DNA of 64,000 bases from Effrenium voratum (Eukaryota > Sar > Dinophyceae > Suessiales > Symbiodiniaceae). The position numbers were made by a program, and so were the translations under genes. Shown one piece after another: positions 12,683 to 24,295 of the stretch. A model generated the notes under the pieces. It worked only from the letters and a program-made list of their open reading frames with translations, ran no database searches and was not told where the DNA came from. The stretch covers positions 895,288-959,287 of the forward strand of contig CAUJNA010000469.1 in assembly GCA_963377175.1 (NCBI GenBank), read 5' to 3'. Each line of letters begins with the position of its first letter. The first letter of the stretch is position 1.

Positions 12683-13165
12683 GCTTGAGCGGGTGCACTT
12701 GAGCGGGTGTTCTTACCATTTGGCATGCGTGCGTGCAGCGCAAAGCGGGTGCACTTCAGCGAGTGTTCTTACAATTTGGCAGCGCAAAGCGGGTGCGCTT
12801 CGGCGGGTGTTCTTGCCATTTGGCATGCGTGTGTGTGCAGCGCAAAGCGGGTGCACTTCCGGAGGTGTTGTTACCATTTGGCATGCGTGTGTGCAGCGCG
12901 AAGCGGGTGCACTTCAGCGGGTGTTCTTACCATTTGGCATGCGTGTGTGCAGTGCTGAGAGCGGATGCACCTCAGCGGGTGTTCTTTCCATTTGGCATGC
13001 GTGTGTGTGCAGCGCAAAGCGGGTGCACTTCCGGGGGTGTTGTTACCATTTGGCATGCGTGTGTGCAGTGACCAGCGGGTGCACTTCAGCGGGTGTCTTT
13101 CCATATGGCATGCGTGTGTGCAGTGCGGAGCGGGTGCTCTTGAGAGGGTGTTCTTACCATGTTGG
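12683..13165 (+). repeat. Minisatellite with a unit of about 60 bp, 7-8 copies
   Basis: Units contain GCGGGTGCACTTCAGCGG, then GTGTTCTTACCATTTGGCAT and GCGTGTGTGCAGCGCAAA, with point changes and some shortened units. Long open frames across it are repeats of the unit and are not taken as genes. Confidence 0.9.
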
Positions 13166-13699
13166 CGGGGGTAAAAAACCCACTTTGACTTGCGGGTGGG
13201 TAAATACCCGGTACCATTTAGTTGCCATAGGCCCGAAAAGCCTGCCTGAGGGTTTTGGGAATGAACCGTTTGGGACTTCCCTCAAAGGAACCATAGTGGT
13301 GTTTTTCTTTCGGGGTCATAAAATCCAAAACCTGGTGTTCCAATGGTTCAACCCAAAGCCGTGCAAAGAAATAATTCACAAGGCGGCGAAGGCACCCAAA
13401 TCTAAGGGTTTTTCACTTGAACCATAGCCAAAAACATATTATAAGGCACCCCAAAAAAATGGCTATGACGGCGCCCAACTTTTTGCCGGTTCTCCCCCGC
13501 TCCTTCCAAAATATGGCCAGCCCTGCCCTCTGCTTTTTCCTCTCCCCGAACTTTTGATGTTTGAACCAAGCCATAGGTGAGCTTCCGCCCTCGGTTTTCC
13601 GAGCTTCCGGCAAAGGCCGCTGCCAGCTCCCGGCCCAGAACGGTGTCCTGTGGCTCGAATGTTGCCAAGAAGCCAAATGGACGAGGATGACTCCCAAGT

Positions 13700-13828
13700 G
13701 AGTCACAATCAAAACCCGGTATTAAAATGGTCAACCCAGAACCACGTAACGAATTAAGAAGGCGGCCGGCGGCCGCAACTATTTCTGGCTGGGACTGCCC
13801 CTTACTTCCCGGGTTTTGATTGTGGCTC
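13700..13828. mobile_element. MITE, 129 bp, with 20-bp terminal inverted repeats and AAGT duplication
   Basis: The left end GAGTCACAATCAAAACCCGG and the right end CCGGGTTTTGATTGTGGCTC are inverted repeats with one mismatch. The flanks both read AAGT (13696-13699 and 13829-13832), a 4-bp target duplication. It has no coding capacity, so it would need a transposase in trans. Confidence 0.8.
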
Positions 13829-14808
13829 AAGTGATGTCAACCAGGCCCTGGGCCCTTAAAACGGGAACCCACCAGAAGCTTCAAAGAATCCTGGTCAAAG
13901 CATGTTTGGCTCACTTCCTGAGTGGATTAGCCAAAAACAGTGCACCATACATTTTTGTTCACCAAAATTCTAAAAAATGGTCCCAGATAGTTTGAAAGTC
14001 CAGGAACTCAGGGAGTGAGTTGGTGGATGGGTGTTACTGTTTGGGACAAATGTGCACCAACCGTGGTGGATTGTTTCCAACAAAAGACCATAGCCAGGAC
14101 CTTGTTAACAGCTGCATGTTGAATGTAGCTAAGGCCCAAAGTTGTCCCCACGCTTAAGCCTCTTCGCACAAGAAATCAGCCTAGAATAGCTCCAATGCAC
14201 CCGAAGGAAAAAAAAACGCTACCCCGTTTTGCAGGAAACCAATGCCTCAAACAAACCAAAACCCAAAAGCCACGAACCTATGGCTGTCTGGCCTCCTAAG
14301 ACCTCCTGGCTGCGCGCCTCACCCGAAATGAACTCGGCATTGCGGCCGCCGTAGGGGGTCTCAGCGCCGGCTTTTGTTGGAACTGAGGTAATGGTTGAGA
14401 GGGATAGCTGGGAGCATTCCTACTCAACTGTCAAACTGTCAGGGAGAACCAACAAGTGCGTTTGCGAGAGTTCAAATGCACCGAGCAAGTTTTGGAAGCG
14501 CGGAGGTTTATTGAACGCGAACAGTTTTGAAGGCCATTGTTCAATGGCTTGAGCAATGCTTGGCAAACAAGCACACGCAGCACATGGCTTTGCTGCATGG
14601 TACCACCCTCCAAAGTGACTCCCGGGGCTTCCAAACAAGCTGACCGTCATGAAAAGCGATGTCAGTTCAGCCCCCGTCATGTGGGTGGCCTTGTGCCCTC
14701 ACGAGCAAGTTACAATTTGGAGCGATGTCACGGGCCACAGGATCACAGAACGTGTTGGAGCCGCACTTTCGCCAAAAAACACAAGCGATGGAAGTGACAA
14801 GATACCCC

Positions 14809-14865
14809 TCTCTCCCCCCCCACTCTCTCTCTCGCTCCCTCTCTCTCTCTCTCTCTGTTTCTTTC

Positions 14866-14910
<45 letters not shown>

Positions 14911-14912
14911 GT
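14809..14912 (+). repeat. CT microsatellite
   Basis: About 100 bp of CTCTCT with a few interruptions. Confidence 0.95.
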
Positions 14913-15169
14913 GGAAATCTGATCCAGACTTTTGATGTGTGTGTATGGCTGGCTGCCTTTCAGATCTTATCTGCCCAATCACCAGCCATGCACAGGGCTG
15001 CGGCCCTATGCAGGTTCACCGCCGGAGCCAAGATCATGTTCGCACCCTGCCAATGCTGCCATTGTGCCCACCCGCACCCAAAGCAAAACAACTTAGGCCA
15101 ACAAGCAGCGAATTTCCTGCTGTCTATGCAACAAGTCTGAATGTTGATGATGCTGCTTGTTCTAACACG

Positions 15170-15260
15170 CTATTGTAACATGGTCTATTTGTGTGTAGAT
15201 GGTCTCTACCATGGTATTGTAACATGGCATTGTAACATGGTCTCAACATGGTGTTGGCAT
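15170..15260 (+). repeat. Short AACATGGT repeat cluster
   Basis: TATTGTAACATGG recurs three times with TCTACCATGG in about 90 bp. Confidence 0.6.
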
Positions 15261-16128
15261 TGAGTTGTGTCCATGCTGATGTTGGCGTTGCCGATCCCAA
15301 AGCTCAGATGTCGCCTTGTCCCGAAACTCCCTGCCCATGGCTTCTGCCTCAGCCGGCCGGGTGCTGGGATTCCTGTCAGCGTTCGGACCTCTGTGGCTCA
15401 CAGCCAGGGCCATAACCAGCACCAGCCTTGCGAGCGTGAATCAAAATGAATCAAACAAGCGGCAGCAACAGAACCACCAGCATGGCACGAGCTTTTAGCC
15501 CAAAGCCCCCGCAACACCCCACGAGCTTTCAGCGCGGCAAGAGCATGGCAGGAGCTTCAGCACAAAACCTCCCACCCAGCAAACTGCAGCATCACCAGCA
15601 CACAAAACTCTGACATGTTCTGTGCTGAAAAAAGCCCCATGAGCAACCCCAGCACCACAGCAACGCCTTCTGCTCATCAAATAAGCCTAGACAAGCAAAC
15701 CCTTTGCAACAGCTTTCCGCACAATGCTGGCACTTGGCCCACCTGACTCACCTGCGCGTGCGTGCTTGGGTTCGGGCAAATATGGGTCACTCGCATGGAC
15801 GTCGCTCACGCATGTGCTGCCATAGCAAGTGGCACACGCGCACCAGTGACTCAAGTGGCAGCAAGTGACCCAATCGACCCAGGTGACACGTGTCAAATAA
15901 TGTTATCTCGATTCTTTTGACCTAATTTATCCAAGTGGCGCATTTCAAGTGACCCCGATGTAAGATCAGATTGCGCCCAGCCAGCCCCGGCCTTCTTCTT
16001 GAAAAAACAACCGGTGCCCTCGCCATCCGCATGAGTTTTTGCTCATTTGTTTACCGACTGAAACAATGCCTCGCTGTCAAAGGGGTATCAATCACCAGGT
16101 TCCCTCACTCGAATTTTGGCCTCATCGC

Positions 16129-16239
16129 CCTGAGTGCAGCGCCCATCGCTCCACCAAATTGGCATCCCAAGTGGCCGACAGAACCAGCGGTGCTGGCCTT
16201 GGCAGTCTCAAGGCAAGCAACAAGTGCTTTGCCCAGAAC
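16129..16239 (-). CDS. Possible host exon, unknown product
   Basis: 111 nt, phase 0, between CCGCAG|GTT and CAGG|GCGATG (GC donor). It encodes VLGKALVACLETAKASTAGS and 17 more residues. Confidence 0.35.
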
Positions 16240-16496
16240 CTGCGGGCGGAAAACAAACATGCGGTTGATTCGTTGTTGGGTCTTGCAAGCATCTGGCAAC
16301 ACAAGCGGGGTTCCATTGGCGGGGTGAATCGGATGCTTCGGTGTGGGCGTGCGGCAAGCCAGAAGAGACGGACAGCTACAAGCAGGGGTTTGGAGCAAAC
16401 GATGCCTCAACAAGCCTCTATGTGTATACATGTTTACAAGACAGAATGCCGTGTACATATGCATCTATACGTATAGTACCTATGCAGTGTATATCT

Positions 16497-16561
16497 CTAT
16501 ATATATGTAAATAAACAAATATACATACACACACACACACATATATATATATATATGTACA
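16497..16561 (+). repeat. AT/CA microsatellite
   Basis: TATATATGTAAATAAAC followed by (CA)n and (TA)n runs. Similar TA runs occur at 5598-5622 and 63351-63395. Confidence 0.9.
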
Positions 16562-17574
16562 TACTCACTCACACTGTAGCGCCTTCTGAGTTTAGCTGCA
16601 GCCCACGCTCGCCATCTCACAGAGCGCCAGGCCAGGCCGTGACGGTTCCCGCAATATCCTGAAGCTTACGAGCTTGTGGTGTCTTAAAATTTTGGGACCT
16701 GCCACAAAATGGCCTCGTGGTTTCCCTTCAAACCACCGAAGCAGTCCAGCAGTTTGAGACCCATGTGTCACGATGTGCGTCTTATCTGGTGCGATAGGTA
16801 GGGGATGTGATAAACGGAGCCTCCAGATTGATGGTTTATGGCGGGGCCGTTCCAGTTCTCATTCCCTGCTGAGCACCAGCGAGTGAACATAGGGGACAGG
16901 AAGAGAATGGCTTGGGTCCTTGTGGTTTCCTTTCACAGTGTCACACCACCTCCCCAAAACAAGGTCCACCCAAAAAGTAGACCCACCCACGTGATGGTTT
17001 CATGGGAAGCTTTGCTTCCCATGGGCTTAGCTTTGCTTCCCATGGGCTTGGCGTGATGGGTAACCCTCTGCCTCGAATGGACATCTCTCAATGGCGCAAG
17101 TGGCCAGCGCAGTCCTTCTGCGTTGTTCGGAATCCTGCCGACCCATCCTGACATGGCGCCCAAGGACACAATCGTTGAACACAAACACCATATCATCCCA
17201 CACACGGGCACCCCATCAAACCCAATGTGGCGAGCTGGCGAATGCCATGCTGAGAACATTATTTGAGAAGAAAAAAAACACATGCAACAAACAAGCAGTT
17301 AGGTCCTCCAATAGGGAGGTTATAATAAGTTATAAGGGTACCCTTTTTTCCGTAGCCTGTCTTAGTAGGGGGACGCCCCCCCCCAAGAAAGGGTAGAAGG
17401 GCACTACTGGGAAACCCAGGTTGCAGGTGTGGAGATTTTGTTTGCTTGGGATTGTGGGGGGATGCGCGGCCTGATTCACTCAGGGCTCCTTAACTGCAAT
17501 GAAACGGCAGGCTGCCACAGTGAGGGGGTAGCTGTCCGCCATCCTCCAGTATCATTCAGCTTCCCTCTAACTGG

Positions 17575-17700
17575 TGGTTTGGAGCCCGGTGGTTTGGTGG
17601 TGAATTGGAGTGGTTTGACATTTGGCCTCTAAACCAGGGTTTCGAATCCCCAATGCACCAATCCAAAGCACCAATTCAGGGGAACCCGAATCATGGTGTC
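17575..17700 (+). mobile_element. tRNA-like SINE copy
   Basis: GGTGGTGAATTGGAGTGG begins an acceptor-like arm that pairs with CCAATGCACCA about 65 nt on, and GGGTTTCGAATCCCC resembles the T-arm and pol III B box. Related copies lie at 33193-33275 (+) and 8040-8150 (-). This suggests a tRNA-derived SINE family, not a functional tRNA, because the anticodon arm is poor. Confidence 0.5.
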
Positions 17701-17744
17701 ACGAACAAACAAACAAGCCTCAGCGTCAGCAGCAACCCTCCATG

Positions 17745-18238
17745 CGTATGTGCGAGTCCTTGTGTCTGTCTCTGTGTCCCCGTGCATCCGTGTCTGCATG
17801 TGAAACTCTCGGTGTGCATCTGGCTGTGGGTCTGTGAGTCTCTGCATATGTGTCCGCGCATCTGTCTTTCTGTGTCTGTGTGTCTGCCTGTCTCTGTGTC
17901 TTCTCTGTATCTCTGTGTCTGGGTCGGCGTGTCTGCGTGCATCTGTCTCTATATTTGTCTGTCTGTGTGTCTGTGTGTGTGTGTGTCTGTCTGTGTGTCT
18001 GTGTGTATGTGTCTCTCCGTCTGTCTCTCTGTGTCTCTGTCCGTCTCTCTTTGTCCGTGTCTGTCTCTCTTTGTCTGTGTCTGTCTCCCTCTGTGCATGT
18101 TCGCGCGTGGGTGCTTGTGTGTGTGCGTGCGCGTGCGAGTGCGGGTGTGTGGGTGCGGGTGTCCAGGTGTGCGTGCGTGCGTGCGCGTGCGTGCGTGCGT
18201 GTCTGTGTGTCTGTGTGTGTGTGTGTGTGTGTTTGTCG
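17745..18238 (+). repeat. GT/TCTG low-complexity tract
   Basis: About 490 bp of TGTCTGTGTGT-type sequence, passing into GCGTGCGTGC near 18130-18200. Cys/Val- or His/Thr-rich ORFs over it are artefacts. Confidence 0.9.
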
Positions 18239-19593
18239 GGTGCCCTTTTTCTCCACTTGAATACGCAGGCCTTTGCCCTTGATTGCCAGCTTCGCAGCTT
18301 GGTGTATATAGAACAATCCGAGCCTCGTGTTGCCAAGTCCTGCTTGGCTGCTTGCCCCCGTGGCAAGCCATGCAAGCTATGAAGCTAGGCAGAAGATGGC
18401 AGAAGCAGCTAAAAAAAAGGCACATGGGTTTCATGAGCGTACCACGTGCACCGGTTCTGGCGGAAAATGCCACAACTGACGGAGTGCGTTCGAGCGCATT
18501 CCCAGTCAGACATGACATTTGGTCAAGGGTTGGCACTGGTTGCTGGTTAAGGGGCTACTGACGTTTCTCATGTCATTCTAGAGCAAGGCTGCACAAATTT
18601 ACTGAAGTCTGGTGGCCCTCCAGTTGCCGAGGAACAAGCGGCTCAAATTGGCAAGCCGCCTTTCGCGCCTGGAAATCCCAATCGCCGAAGCGGCTGACTG
18701 TTCATCTCAAACCACTCACGTGCCAAACACGTCGAAACAGCAAAATGGGATCACTTCGGCAGCGCTGGCAAATTGCAAGAGGGCCATCCACGCCTCCCAG
18801 TCCCAACCAAGCCAAACCTCGCCTAGCGAAATTCTTCGGAACAAGCGATTACAACGGTCACTTAAAGGATCTGAGCGCTCTGAGCCTGCGAACCTGGACG
18901 ACCAATCAAGCAAGTGTGACTCACCCTTGGAAGTCCATTTCTTCCATGTCTTAAGCAACATGAGTGCCAAGTATATTGCATTCTTTTTTGCAGGCTCCTT
19001 GCGGCAAGCTCGAATTTGACCGTCGGTCCCTTGCAGCTTTGCGCAGTGCCACCCTAGGCGAAGCAAAAGTGCTAGAAAGGAGTATTCAGCTTTGCCTATG
19101 CATCCCTACCCTGTTCATCTCTCATCTCTCCTCTTGGCCCCCTTAAACTTTTCGGTTTGCGCGGAAGCTGCAATCCATGGGGCAGCTCTGCAAGCGGCAC
19201 TGCGGCCAGATTCGCAAAGCTACCAACCTTATGTTACTTTTCCGCCAGGGCAAAGATTGCGGCCAAGATGTTGGCTATTTCCGCCCAAGACCAAGGTGCA
19301 TCAACCAAAAAGGAGCACTCAAGATCATTCCAGCCTGTGGGCAAAAAGTCAGAACGACACCGATTTTTGTTTAATAAAAAAGACGCGGCTATCCAACTTC
19401 GGAACGAGCTGAGTCTGATTGTTGCATTTATTTGCAACTCGCTGCGGCATCGTCCGATTCCGAATCTACTCAGGGCCGGCCTTTCACTCACCAAGCCACG
19501 CCGGAGTGGCGGCGATGCTTTGCAACGTAAAAAAGGCCTGCCCCGATTCTTTTTCCTGTCCGGCCTGACTCGGCCTCACTCGCCTCACCTCAC

Positions 19594-19746
19594 CCGGTAC
19601 ACCGCCATCATCACCCGCGGGTTGAAATCCACGACCCTCCCACGGTGCCCCTTGGGCCGCGGCGGGTCTGAGGCGTCCCGCATGGTGGGCAGCAGGGGCC
19701 AGGTGCGGCTGGGATCCATCTCCTCGGACTCGGCGTCCGAAGGCAC
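19594..19746 (-). CDS. Host exon, unknown product
   Basis: 153 nt, 51 codons, phase 0. The acceptor has a long pyrimidine tract and ends TCGAG|GTG; the donor CGG|GTGAGG is canonical. It encodes VPSDAESEEMDPSRTWPLLP, then a basic stretch ending VVDFNPRVMMAVYR. No family recognised, but splice sites and composition are good. Confidence 0.6.
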
Positions 19747-20036
19747 CTCGAAACAAAGGAAAACACCAACAAAATAGTGGGACCCTCCTGGACATAGGTG
19801 ACCTTTTGGTAAAATAGATGGCCCTGGTACATGAAATGAAACCCACATAAACCAGCGCCATCTATTTCAAGGCAAACTCACCTACAAAGCACACCTATGC
19901 TCCTGGATTGCCACTCTGACTGTTTTGAGGGCAAAGTGCCTGAAAAAAGCAGCAACTTGGCGATCCAGGCTACATCAATCACGAGGTGAGCTTGATTTTC
20001 CGAACCCAGCCGCCGGCTTCCCATGGTATGTCTCAA

Positions 20037-21395
20037 CGGGTTGGTTGGTTGGTGGGTGGGTTGGTTGGTTGGTTGGTGGATGTTGGTGGGTTGGTTGGTG
20101 GGTTGGTTGGTTGGTTGGCTTGTTGGTTGGTGAGTTGATTGGTTGCTTGGTTGGTTGGTTGGTTGGTTGGCTGGCTGGTTGGTTGGTGGGTTGCTTGGTT
20201 GGCCGCTTGGTTGGTTGGTTGGTTGGTTGGTTGGTTGGCTGGTTGGTTGGTGGGTTGGGGGGTTGCTTGGTTGGCCGCTTGGTTGGTTGGTTGGTTGGTT
20301 GGCTGGCTGGCTGGTTGGTTGGTTGGCTGGTGGGTTAGTTGGTTGGTGGGTCGGTTGGTTGCTTGGTTGGTTGCTTGGCTGGTTGGTTGCTTGGCTGGTT
20401 GGTTGCTTGGCTGGTGGGTTGGTTGGTGGGTTGGTGGGTTGGTGGGTTGGTGGGTTGGTGGGTTGGTGGGTTGGTGGGTTGGTGGGTTGGTGGGTTGGTG
20501 GGTTGGTGGGTTGGTTGGTTGGTTGGTTGGTTGGTTGGTTGGTTGGTTGGTTGGTTGGTTGGTTGGTTGGTTGGTTGGTTGGCTGGCTTGTTTGGTGAGT
20601 GAGTTGATTGGTTGCTTGGTTGGTTGCTTGGCTGGTTGGTTGGTTGCTTGGCTGGTTGGTGGGTTGGTTGATTGGTTGGTGGGTTGGTTGGTTGCTTGGT
20701 TGGTGGCTGGTTGGTTGATGGGTGGGTTGATGGGTGGGTTGATGCGTGGGTTGATGGGTGGGTTGGTGGGTTGGTGGGTTGGTGGGTTGGTGGGTTGGTG
20801 GGTTGGTGGGTTGGTGGGTTGGTGGGTTGGTGGGTTGGTGGGTTGGTGGGTTGGTGGGTTGGTGGGTTGGTGGGTTGGTGGGTTGGTGGGTTGGTGGGTT
20901 GGTGGGTTGGTGGGTGGGTGGGTGGGTGGGTGGGTGGGTGGGTGGGTGGGTGGGTGGGTGGGTGGGTGGGTGGGTTGGTTGGGTTGGTTGGTGGGTCTTG
21001 GTTGGTGGGTCCTGGTTGGTGTGTTGGCGAATTGCTTGGTTGGTTGGTTGGTGAATTGCCGGCTGGTTTGTGGGTTGGTGGGTTTGTTGGTTGGTGGGTT
21101 GGTTGGTTGGTTGATTGGTTGGTTGCTTGGTCGGTTGGTTGGTGGCTGGTTGGCTGGTTGGCTGGTGGGTTGGTGGGTTGGTGGGTTGGTTGGTTGGTTG
21201 GTTGGTGGGTTGGTTGCTTGCTTGGTTGTTTGGTTGGCTGGCTGGTTGGTTGATGGGTGGGTTGATGGGTGGGTTGGTGGGTTGGTTGGTTGGTTGGTTG
21301 TTTGGTGGGTCTGTTTGGTGGGTCGGTTGGTTGCTTGCTTGCTTGGTTGGCTGGCTGGTGGGTTGGTGGGTTGGTTGGTTGCTGGGTTGCTTGGA
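20037..21395 (+). repeat. TTGG / TTGGTGGG satellite-like array, 1.36 kb
   Basis: An almost pure tract of TTGG and TTGGTGGG units with runs of GGGT near 20910-20970. It opens long spurious ORFs on both strands (PTNQPTHQ or VGWLVGG repeats), which are artefacts of the 4- and 8-bp units. The G-rich strand has many G runs of two and three and could form G-quadruplexes. Confidence 0.95.
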
Positions 21396-22904
21396 TTGCA
21401 CAATTGCAGCGGGTGTGAAGTGCAGGCAATTCACATCCCGGTTGGATCAGGCAATTCACATCCCGGTTGGATATCACAAGTTTGCGTCAAACTTTCACGA
21501 GTCCGCAATGTCAGCTCATTCTACCTGAGTCTTGGGCATCTACCAAAAGAAGTCGCGCGAAGTCGAACCCCAAGCCGCCCAATCTACCAAAACAAAACAA
21601 AAAGCGCGCGAAGTCAAACCTCCAAACCTCCCGTTTTGCCGGGGGCTCCTCGTGCGTCTCTCCCGTCTCGGCGTGTTGCACAGACTTCTCAACCTCCTCG
21701 CCGTGTGACGAGTGCCCCTGGCTGAAGCCCTCGTACCGGGGTGAGGACCCAAATGAACCTTAATTGACTATATGAATTTATTCATGAAATTGATTAAGTC
21801 ATGCATTCATGAACTGGTAACACAAATAGGGAGGCTCCTCAGATACAATTATTACCTTCCCCCGCTTGACCCTTGCCACGCATTACCGGGCTGTCCCTGT
21901 GTCCCTGTCCTGCGTGAAAAGGCTGTGCTCCAAAAAGCAGTCATCCTCTGCCTTTCTTGGCACAGCGCAGTCGGAGTCCTGCGAATCGAACGGATCCACC
22001 AACGGAACCGAAAGTTGGAGTCGCTGTTGGTGTTTGGGTCCTCCGGTAGAGAGGTTAGAACAAGGGTATCCGATATTTTTCTGTAGTCTATTTTAGTAAG
22101 GCCTCCCAACCAAAAAAGGGGTGAGAAAGGGCACCTAGCTGGGGGACTTGGTTGGGCAAACAACGGGCGTCTTCGTTTGGGCAAGCAACCCGGGGAGTCT
22201 GTCAAGACTTGGCTCGATGCGCTGCAGTTCACAGGTTACACTCCGTGCACATCCCGCACCTGGCGCTGAACTTCATTAGTTCATAGCGGCGCCTTTTTTG
22301 CGCCCCATCTGTGAGCTGCAGGATTGGAACTGGATCAAAGCAAGATGCAGTATCCACTTGCCCAAAGGACCTGGAAGAAAAGGTTAACCTTTTGGGACCT
22401 GCACTAAAAATGGACCAAAATTGGAAAACCAAAAGGTCACAAGGTCGATTCGCTTTGGGCAAGTGAGTCCAGGATAACTTTTGCATGCGTATCTCGCCAC
22501 GCAAAAAACAAAAAGCGGAGGGATCTAACAAGCTTGTGCCGGAGCTCTGCTGCTTGCGAGCTTGCGGGCGTGCGGCGCTCCAACAAATTGTCTCAAACCG
22601 AGAAGATCAAATGCTGATGTACAACACTTTGTTGCCACTGGTTTCGGCCTCTTTGCAAGCAAGCTGTCAGTTGTCATGGCAGCACATAATTGTTCCAAAC
22701 GTGACAGTGCCCAAATGCCTTGTGGACAACCATTTTGGAGAGGAATCCTGTGCACTCCCACGTTTTGAAGGCAATTCAGGATCCCTTCACCTTGCTGGTT
22801 CTCTGAAGCGAACGAGGGAATTCGGAATGACCCCGGTGAATCGTCCTTTCATGCTCCTCAGCCGAATCCCCAGGTCCCAAAAATCCCGAATGCTAGGTCC
22901 TCCA

Positions 22905-23005
22905 GCAGAGAGGTTAGAATAAAGGTAGCCTTTTTCTGTAGTCTATTTGAGTAGGGGAACCCTCCCCCAAAAAAGGGTGAAAAAGCGCTACTAGGAAACC
23001 GAGCC
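22905..23005 (+). repeat. Dispersed repeat family with AGAGAGGTTAGAA and GGGTGAAAAAG ends
   Basis: Shares AGAGAGGTTAGAA, GTAGTCTATTT-AGTA-GG, CCCCCAAAAAAGGGTG and a GCRCTACT-GG end with 22052-22150 and 17310-17422. Weaker relatives lie at 12345-12390 and 30055-30145. Confidence 0.65.
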
Positions 23006-23761
23006 TGAAGTTCAACTTGGCTTTGCCAGCCCTTCCTCGTCGTCTGATTCCGCTGCCGTCGTGGCATCGCTGACGCCCCGGCCGAAGCCGCTGCATGCGT
23101 TTGCCAGGTCCTCATCGCACGACTAAGAACCACTCGCTACGAAACTGTTCCCTCCAAGCTGCATGCTGCAAGCAATCCAACCACAACTCACTAGCAAAAA
23201 TGCCGGGTTTGCCTTGTCCCTTTCAATATGTTGGGACTCGGGACTTGAACACTGAAACAGGGGTTCACTTAAAAATGTCCTGACCTCAGCCTGGGCAGAA
23301 ACGACACGCCGAACCCCACTAACCATCAACTAACCAGCTCTAGGAGTCGTCTTGCCCCTTTTGATGGACACGGTAAGGTATGTACTGTGGACTTTTTGGA
23401 TTTACCTGGAAGACCGTACCACTTTCGGTGGCCCTCTTGGAAGGGGAATTTCTCATTCTACCAGGCCCTGCGGTTCAACATGATCCTCCGGATTGATCCC
23501 AAGCTAACTCCTAAACTTTGACAAGCCGCGAGCTCGTTGAGAAACTTGGTGCCAGCGCTCATGGCGGCGACCGGTGCAGTGGGGGCGTGAACTTCTACTT
23601 GGAGCCAAAGCCGCTGCGCCCGGGTGGTGTTTTTGTTTGCCGAGGATTCGGCGGCCGGCACTAAGCTGCCGCATTTGAGAGGTTCTGAAAACCACGCCAC
23701 TGTGCACCTGTTGAAAACACCACCGTCAACATCCCCAGCATCGTTGACCCCCAGCAGCTTT

Positions 23762-24295
23762 AGGGCAGGGTTGGGGTGTGTTTAGTTGTGGCTTAGGCTG
23801 GGTTTGTTGTTGTTTAGGGTTGGTTTGGGGATGGCAAGTAAGGGCGTGCCTAGGGTTTGTTTAGGGTTGGCTAAGGGTGGATGTTGGGCTGTTTAGTTTT
23901 AATTCAGGTATTGGTTTAGTAGGATGGGTTTAGGGCTGGTTTTGGGTGGGTTTGGGATTCGGGGGAGCTGGTTTTAGTGGGGGTTTAGGGTTGGTTTAGG
24001 GTGGTTTTTGCCAGGCTTAGAGATAATAAAAAAAAGTTTGTTTATGGTTTGTTTAGGTTAAGGGGGGTTTTGGGCTGGGGTTGAGGTGGATTGCGGTTGG
24101 TTTAGAGTTGGTTTAGGGTGAGTTTAGAGTTGGTATCAGGTTTGCTGAGGGGTTGCTTCGGGTTGGTTTAGTGTGGGTTTAGGGCTGGTGGTTTTTGGGA
24201 TGGTTTGAGGCTGGTGTGGGGTGGATTTAAGGTTGGTTGAAGACTGCTTTAGGGTTGCTTTGGGGTTTCTTCACGGTGGGTTTGGGTGGTGATTC
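23762..24295 (+). repeat. Degenerate telomere-like TTTAGGG tract
   Basis: GTTTAGGGTTGGTTTAGGG-type units recur for about 530 bp with much drift. TTTAGGG is the plant-type telomere repeat also reported for dinoflagellates. Interstitial and degenerate, so an old telomere insertion, a repair scar or an unrelated GT-rich minisatellite. Confidence 0.7.

Larger units (their letters stand above)
13170..19590. other. Host stretch with few supportable genes
   Basis: Apart from the MITE at 13.7 kb, the simple repeats at 14.8, 16.5 and 17.7-18.2 kb, the SINE and a possible exon at 16.1 kb, I see no convincing coding sequence. Short ORFs here have no good splice sites or composition. Confidence 0.5.

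Noticed and set aside
12657..13427. 256-codon ORF with a repeated motif
   Set aside because: Product of the minisatellite with a 60-bp-like unit; no start context or splice support, and other frames are open as well.
17575..17665. Functional tRNA gene
   Set aside because: The T-arm and acceptor resemble a tRNA, but the T loop has an extra base and the anticodon arm is poor; treated as a SINE.
17605..18536. Cys/Val- and His/Thr-rich ORFs
   Set aside because: They lie wholly on a GT/TCTG low-complexity tract.
19878..21725. Long ORFs on both strands across 20.0-21.7 kb (up to 528 codons)
   Set aside because: They are translations of TTGG/TTGGTGGG units with no unique sequence; tandem repeats of 4 and 8 bp stay open by chance.
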